NCBI GenBank assembly: GCA_964638165.1
Contig: CAZWYJ010000059.1
Coordinates: forward strand, 1-7,558
Source of the DNA: 2-12-FULL-60-25 sp964638165
Lineage (GTDB): Bacteria; Patescibacteriota; Patescibacteriia; 2-12-FULL-60-25
Length of the DNA stretch: 7,558 bases
Direction: 5' to 3'
The translations under genes were made by a program, and so were the position numbers. Under the pieces are notes generated by a model. That model saw nothing but the letters and a program-made list of their open reading frames with translations. It ran no database searches and had not been told where the DNA came from. This document shows positions 4,923-7,558 of this stretch, piece by piece (positions within the stretch are counted from its first letter, which is position 1; each line of letters opens with the position of its first letter).

Positions 4923-5516
4923 TTACCTTCCAGATTTTTTCAACGGAGACGACGGCCGTTTCAGAGTCTCAATCCACCCCCGGAGATAGTCCATCTCTTC
5001 CCGCAATACCCGATCAGCAACATTCAGCGCCTTGATCTTCTGCCAGTTAAAAGCAATGAAGATGAGCTTGAATGCCGCGAGCGCAACGACTACGCCGAGA
5101 GCAACGAGGACGGATTCCTTGGTGCCAAACTCCGGAAGGCCGGAGAAAAATCCGAATGCCGACGGCGGAATGATATTCGTGAGGCTCAAGGCACTGTCTC
5201 CAAAAATCGGTGCCTGCAACTTCGTCCGGGCTATCGTGTCATTGTAGAGACGCATGAAGTTCGCCACCACGCTGAATGACCACGCAACCGTAAACGTCAC
5301 GCCACCGGAGAGCAGGAGGAGCCGGAGCGTGCTCCACGGATGCCAGGAGAGAAAACCTTTCGTTTCTTCGAGGAGGATTTTCTCGCGTTCACGTCGCTGC
5401 AATTCGTACGTCAACATTTCTCCGGCGCGATCCGGTACGCGCGTCACGTAGTCTGCCGTAAGAAGGAGACCGATCGGGATCAGTTTGTGTTTGGATGTAG
5501 GGGAAGGTTTGGACAT
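4923..5516 (-). CDS. Membrane protein with two predicted helices, function unknown
   Basis: The 197-residue product has a polar N-terminus, an Arg/Glu-rich predicted helix (about 30-52), a first membrane segment (about 63-87), a 45-residue Gly/Pro/Phe-containing loop and a second membrane segment (about 135-157). A basic C-terminal tail ends SPLKKSGR. No catalytic motif is visible and I do not recognise the family. It lies downstream of the Xer recombinase gene on the same strand, separated by 93 nt that are almost wholly repeat B. Its ATG follows the repeat directly and lacks a Shine-Dalgarno. No promoter is visible, so co-transcription with the recombinase gene is likely. Confidence 0.85.
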   Translation of the reverse strand: MSKPSPTSKHKLIPIGLLLTADYVTRVPDRAGEMLTYELQRREREKILLEETKGFLSWHPWSTLRLLLLSGGVTFTVAWSFSVVANFMRLYNDTIARTKLQAPIFGDSALSLTNIIPPSAFGFFSGLPEFGTKESVLVALGVVVALAAFKLIFIAFNWQKIKALNVADRVLREEMDYLRGWIETLKRPSSPLKKSGR

Positions 5517-5520
5517 AGGT

Positions 5521-5613
5521 GGGGCGTGGGGCGTGGGGCGTGGGGCGTGGGGCGTGGAAATCGTCGGGGGCTAAAAGGTGTTGTCAAATCCCCACCTACC
5601 ACCTACCACCTAC
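5521..5613. repeat. Heptad repeat B: five GGGGCGT units facing a CCACCTA arm
   Basis: Five exact tandem 7-nt units (GGGGCGT, 5521-5555) are followed by a 34-nt middle and then an AC-rich arm of CCACCTA-type heptads (5590-5613). The arms are only partly complementary. The right arm overlaps the recombinase TAG stop (5610-5612), and the left array ends 4 nt before the membrane-protein ATG, so the repeat occupies essentially the whole spacer. Confidence 0.85.
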
Positions 5614-6551
5614 TCTTCATGATCATCCAGCGTCACGCCATGAAACGCCCGATGTACCTCACGAAGCTGTTGGTTCGTCACGTGCGTGTAAATCTGCGTG
5701 GTCGTAATGCTGGAGTGGCCGAGCATGGATTGCACGGAACGGATATCCGCGCCGTTCATGAGGAGATCCGTGGCAAAAGAGTGCCGAAGCGTGTGTGGCG
5801 TTACGTGCTTGGGGATGCCGGAGAAGACCGCATAGCGATGCACGAGACGCTCGATGGATCGTGGCGTGATCGGACCGATCACATCCGCGCCGGACGAGGC
5901 GCGGTCATGGCGCAGAAAAAGAAACGGACGTCCATCGCCCCGCTCTTCGAGATACGTCGCGAGCGCGTGCTTTGCCTGATTCGAGAGGAATACCACGCGC
6001 GTCTTGTCCCCTTTCCCGCGAATGCTGAACTCGTCGCGATCAAGATTCACCTGATCCTTGCGAAGGTTTGCCAGCTCGGAAACGCGCAGTCCGGTTGAGA
6101 AGAACAATTCCAGAATCGCGCGGTCGCGCAACTTGATGATCTTCGGCGCATCCGTCCGTTCCGGCGCATCCAGAAGACGCGCGAGATCCGTGGCATCTAA
6201 GAACGACACGTCGCGCGAGCCCTGTTTTGCGAGCTCGATCTTTTCCGCTGCGAGGGTTTTGACGTCATTGCGCGCGAGGTACTTCAAAAACGAACGGAGC
6301 GCGATGAGGTGGTAATTCTGCGTGCTCTTCTTGAGATTTCCATTCCCGCGACCGTCATCCAGACGATTGAGATAGAGGCGATACTGACGGACGAGCTCGC
6401 TCGAGACCGCATCCGAATCCGGATTCTTCGCCCACTCGATGAATCGCCGGAGATAGAATTCGTAATTCCGAATCGTCATGGGCGATCGGCCTTTCTCGAT
6501 TTCGAGATACTCCAGAAATTGCCGGAGGTAGGAGGAGAGCGGTTTAGACAT
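5610..6551 (-). CDS. xerD: Tyrosine recombinase of the XerC/XerD type
   Basis: The 313-residue product has the usual Xer length and order. An N-terminal SAM-like core-binding domain (about 1-95) includes the RSPMTIRNYEFYLRRF motif, followed by a catalytic domain (about 115-300). All catalytic residues are visible: Arg156 (GLRVSELANL), Lys180 (RGKGDK), His253 and Arg256 (HTLRHSFATDLL), His279 (LGHSS) and the nucleophile Tyr288 (TTQIYTH). Such enzymes resolve chromosome dimers at dif sites, while some relatives integrate or invert elements. The symbol reflects family only; XerC against XerD cannot be settled here. It has no Shine-Dalgarno. Repeat C fills the leader and an extended -10 promoter lies beyond it. 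The stop codon is part of repeat B. Confidence 0.95.
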   Translation of the reverse strand: MSKPLSSYLRQFLEYLEIEKGRSPMTIRNYEFYLRRFIEWAKNPDSDAVSSELVRQYRLYLNRLDDGRGNGNLKKSTQNYHLIALRSFLKYLARNDVKTLAAEKIELAKQGSRDVSFLDATDLARLLDAPERTDAPKIIKLRDRAILELFFSTGLRVSELANLRKDQVNLDRDEFSIRGKGDKTRVVFLSNQAKHALATYLEERGDGRPFLFLRHDRASSGADVIGPITPRSIERLVHRYAVFSGIPKHVTPHTLRHSFATDLLMNGADIRSVQSMLGHSSITTTQIYTHVTNQQLREVHRAFHGVTLDDHEE

Positions 6552-6566
6552 GCAGGAAGAGAGGGC

Positions 6567-6626
6567 GTAGATCGTAGATGGTAGGTAGTGGGTAGAAAAT
6601 CCTCTATCTACTATCTACCATCTACC
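6567..6626. repeat. Heptad inverted repeat C (GTAGATG arm / CATCTAC arm) in the xer leader
   Basis: The left arm is four 7-nt units (GTAGATC, GTAGATG, GTAGGTA, GTGGGTA) and the right arm is CTCTATC, TACTATC, TACCATC, TACC. About 24 nt pair. The three internal differences are all G facing T on the plus strand, tolerated as G-U in plus-strand RNA but C-A mismatches in the xer mRNA. It starts 15 nt before the recombinase ATG and ends next to its predicted transcription start. Confidence 0.85.
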
Positions 6627-6633
6627 GAGTTCC

Positions 6634-6642
6634 AGTATACCA
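6634..6642 (-). promoter_or_regulatory. Extended -10 promoter of the Xer recombinase gene
   Basis: TGGTATACT on the minus strand fits a TGN-extended -10 box (TATACT). No good -35 is present, as allowed for extended -10 promoters. Just upstream is a perfect palindrome, TTGCG-T-CGCAA (6644-6654), at a position where a regulator could act. Transcription would start next to repeat C, giving a leader of about 75 nt. Confidence 0.55.
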
Positions 6643-6692
6643 CTTGCGTCGCAAAACGATCAGAACGGATGCTCGCCACGAGTCCCCTATCC

Positions 6693-6721
6693 TTGACCCG
6701 CACCTCGGAGCGCGGTAGGTT
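6693..6721 (+). promoter_or_regulatory. Promoter of the CxxC protein gene
   Basis: TTGACC (6693-6698), a 17-nt spacer and TAGGTT (6716-6721) predict a start near 6728 and a leader of about 40 nt. AAAGGAA (6757-6763) is the Shine-Dalgarno, about 5 nt before the ATG at 6769. The -10 match is weak. Confidence 0.5.
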
Positions 6722-6768
6722 TTTAATCAGCACCTCTCACCTCTTTCGGTTTATAGAAAGGAACGATT

Positions 6769-7188
6769 ATGAAACGACTCACTCTCATCCAAGGCGGATC
6801 GAATACGAGGTCCGTCATTCCAATCACTCGCGCACGAATCGCTCTCGTTCCAAACGAAGGTGACGATCCGGATCAGTGTTCCACGTGCAGATCCCTGCTC
6901 ACGGACTTGGACTGTCGACGATGCAAGGACTTCCGCACGCTGGTCAACGTGCAGAGACCGAAGTTCTATCGCGCTATCTCGGTAACATTCCGAGAAAACG
7001 TCCGGGAACAGCGTCGACTCGACCGGGCATTCAACCAATCACGGACGTTTGATGATATGCTCGCTCTCCTCTCCATGGACATCCTTCCGCATACCACAGA
7101 GTGCGCCGAGTCCTGTAAACTCACCTCCATGCTGATGGATATCTTCGCGGAGCGTCGCGACGTACCATATCATCGACTTCCGGCCTAA
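6769..7188 (+). CDS. Small protein with a putative CxxC-x8-CxxC zinc site, function unknown
   Basis: The 139-residue product has a basic N-terminal part, then Cys37-x2-Cys40-x8-Cys49-x2-Cys52, a spacing fit for one structural zinc. A further pair, Cys112 and Cys116, lies near the C-terminus within TECAESC. Between them lies an Arg-rich, probably helical region (about 64-95). No catalytic motif is seen and I do not recognise the family. A zinc-bound nucleic-acid or protein-interaction role is only inferred. The start is fixed by the Shine-Dalgarno AAAGGAA. It is divergent from the recombinase gene and forms a self-contained unit with promoter and strong terminator. Confidence 0.85.
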   Translation: MKRLTLIQGGSNTRSVIPITRARIALVPNEGDDPDQCSTCRSLLTDLDCRRCKDFRTLVNVQRPKFYRAISVTFRENVREQRRLDRAFNQSRTFDDMLALLSMDILPHTTECAESCKLTSMLMDIFAERRDVPYHRLPA

Positions 7189-7210
7189 CCGGACGTCCTG
7201 AATTCCCAGG

Positions 7211-7245
7211 CCTCCCCTTCATCTCGTCGGGGAGGTCGCCTTTTA
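7211..7245 (+). terminator. Intrinsic terminator of the CxxC protein gene
   Basis: A 7-bp perfect stem (CCTCCCC / GGGGAGG) closes an 11-nt loop and is followed by TCGCCTTTTAT. AGG before and GCCT after may extend the stem with a small bulge. It lies about 20 nt past the stop codon. Confidence 0.8.
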
Positions 7246-7425
7246 TCCCTCTACCACGCGTTGCGCGATTCCATTTCCAGGACTACGCTATCCGTAAAAC
7301 GTGGCATGAGACGAAAAAGATACGCTGTTCATATAACGCACAGAATTCGTTATATTATAGGCAATCTTATGCGGATATCGAGGCCATTATATGAAATCAT
7401 TTTTAACTTTTAACCAAAAAAGCTT
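7246..7425. other. AT-rich right-end spacer with a promoter
   Basis: There is no supported gene in the first 145 nt. TTCATA (7328-7333), a 17-nt spacer and TATATT (7351-7356) form a plausible plus-strand promoter pointing out of the window across the right inverted-repeat arm. A 7-codon frame (7391-7414, MKSFLTF), with GAGG 7 nt upstream, follows; it could be a leader peptide or chance. Confidence 0.4.
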
Positions 7426-7506
7426 ATGAAAAAAATAAAAAGCTGGCTATTCCCTCAAAAAGGGAAAGAAAAGCCCGCAGTGAGATTTTATGTCGTAATA
7501 ACATAG
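7426..7506 (+). CDS. 26-codon ORF, possibly a truncated N-terminus
   Basis: The frame encodes a lysine-rich start (MKKIKSWLFPQKGKEK) and ends FYVVIT, resembling the beginning of an exported or membrane protein whose hydrophobic segment is cut short. Its TAG stop (7504-7506) is created by the first bases of the right inverted-repeat arm. It lacks a clear Shine-Dalgarno but lies 70 nt downstream of a plausible promoter. It may be a broken gene, a real small peptide or chance. Confidence 0.3.
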   Translation: MKKIKSWLFPQKGKEKPAVRFYVVIT

Positions 7507-7523
7507 GCTCTAGACTAGCAGAC
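7503..7523 (-). repeat. Right arm of the 21-bp perfect inverted repeat
   Basis: This is the exact reverse complement of 62-82. The two arms bracket about 7.4 kb. No matching target-site duplication is visible in the bases just outside the arms (left ...ATACTAA, right CGCATGAT...). Confidence 0.85.
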
Positions 7524-7539
7524 CGCATGATAAAATGCG
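7524..7539. repeat. Small hairpin directly outside the right arm
   Basis: CGCAT / ATGCG closes a 6-nt loop (GATAAA) starting at the first base beyond the repeat arm. Its sequence differs from the hairpin outside the left arm. Confidence 0.4.
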
Positions 7540-7558
7540 ATTATGCTTGTCAGTACAG

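Noticed and set aside
5340..6098. Plus-strand frame of 252 codons
   Set aside because: It lies opposite the C-terminal half of the recombinase and the start of the membrane protein and passes through repeat B. The minus-strand frames have recognisable domains; this one has none.
161..7188. TGA recoded as a sense codon
   Set aside because: None of the eight genes contains an in-frame TGA. That none uses TGA as a stop is noted, but eight genes are too few to claim recoding.
62..7523. dif site for the Xer recombinase or tRNA-associated att sites
   Set aside because: The 21-bp arms do not resemble the two-half-site dif layout with a central region of 6-8 bp, and they are inverted rather than direct. 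No direct repeat of a tRNA 3' end that would mark an attachment site was found.

Overview
The window is a bacterial chromosomal stretch of moderate GC content with AT-rich patches near both ends and around 1.02-1.2 kb. It carries eight convincing protein genes and two single tRNA genes. The organism cannot be fixed from the sequence. Small monocistronic genes, lone tRNAs with encoded CCA, one XerC/D-type recombinase, several starts without a Shine-Dalgarno and repeat-packed spacers fit a Patescibacteria (CPR)-type genome, but this is inference. All eight genes end in TAA or TAG and none contains an in-frame TGA.

Layout. The left edge (1-160) has a hairpin, one arm (62-82) of a 21-bp inverted repeat and a terminator. 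A secreted lipoprotein with a six-cysteine C-terminal domain (161-1012, minus) follows, with its own promoter and strong ribosome binding site. Next come tRNA-His (1316-1390, minus) with a terminator, a second lipoprotein (1527-2180, minus) and an SPFH/slipin membrane protein (2387-3133, minus). Divergent from the slipin is a Nudix hydrolase (3238-3675, plus). A second, divergent Nudix protein (3873-4475, plus) has its own promoter. It is followed by tRNA-Arg(UCU) (4767-4842, minus), a two-helix membrane protein (4923-5516, minus) and a Xer tyrosine recombinase (5610-6551, minus). A small CxxC/CxxC protein (6769-7188, plus) forms a complete transcription unit. The AT-rich right edge holds a promoter, a 26-codon ORF and the second arm (7503-7523) of the inverted repeat.

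The genes do not form one pathway. Two patterns stand out. First, several spacers hold repeats built on a 7-nt period and arranged as a GT-rich arm facing an AC-rich arm (1406-1467, 2262-2320, 5521-5613, 6567-6626). These are fitted tightly against gene starts and stops, and one copy carries a fragment resembling the 5' part of tRNA-His. Second, starts fall into two classes. Three genes have a TTGACN-17-nt promoter, a leader and a strong Shine-Dalgarno. Others have no Shine-Dalgarno and a possible -10 box almost touching the ATG.

The best candidates for something undescribed are the heptad-phased inverted repeats and the perfect 21-bp inverted repeat bracketing 7.4 kb that includes a tyrosine recombinase gene.
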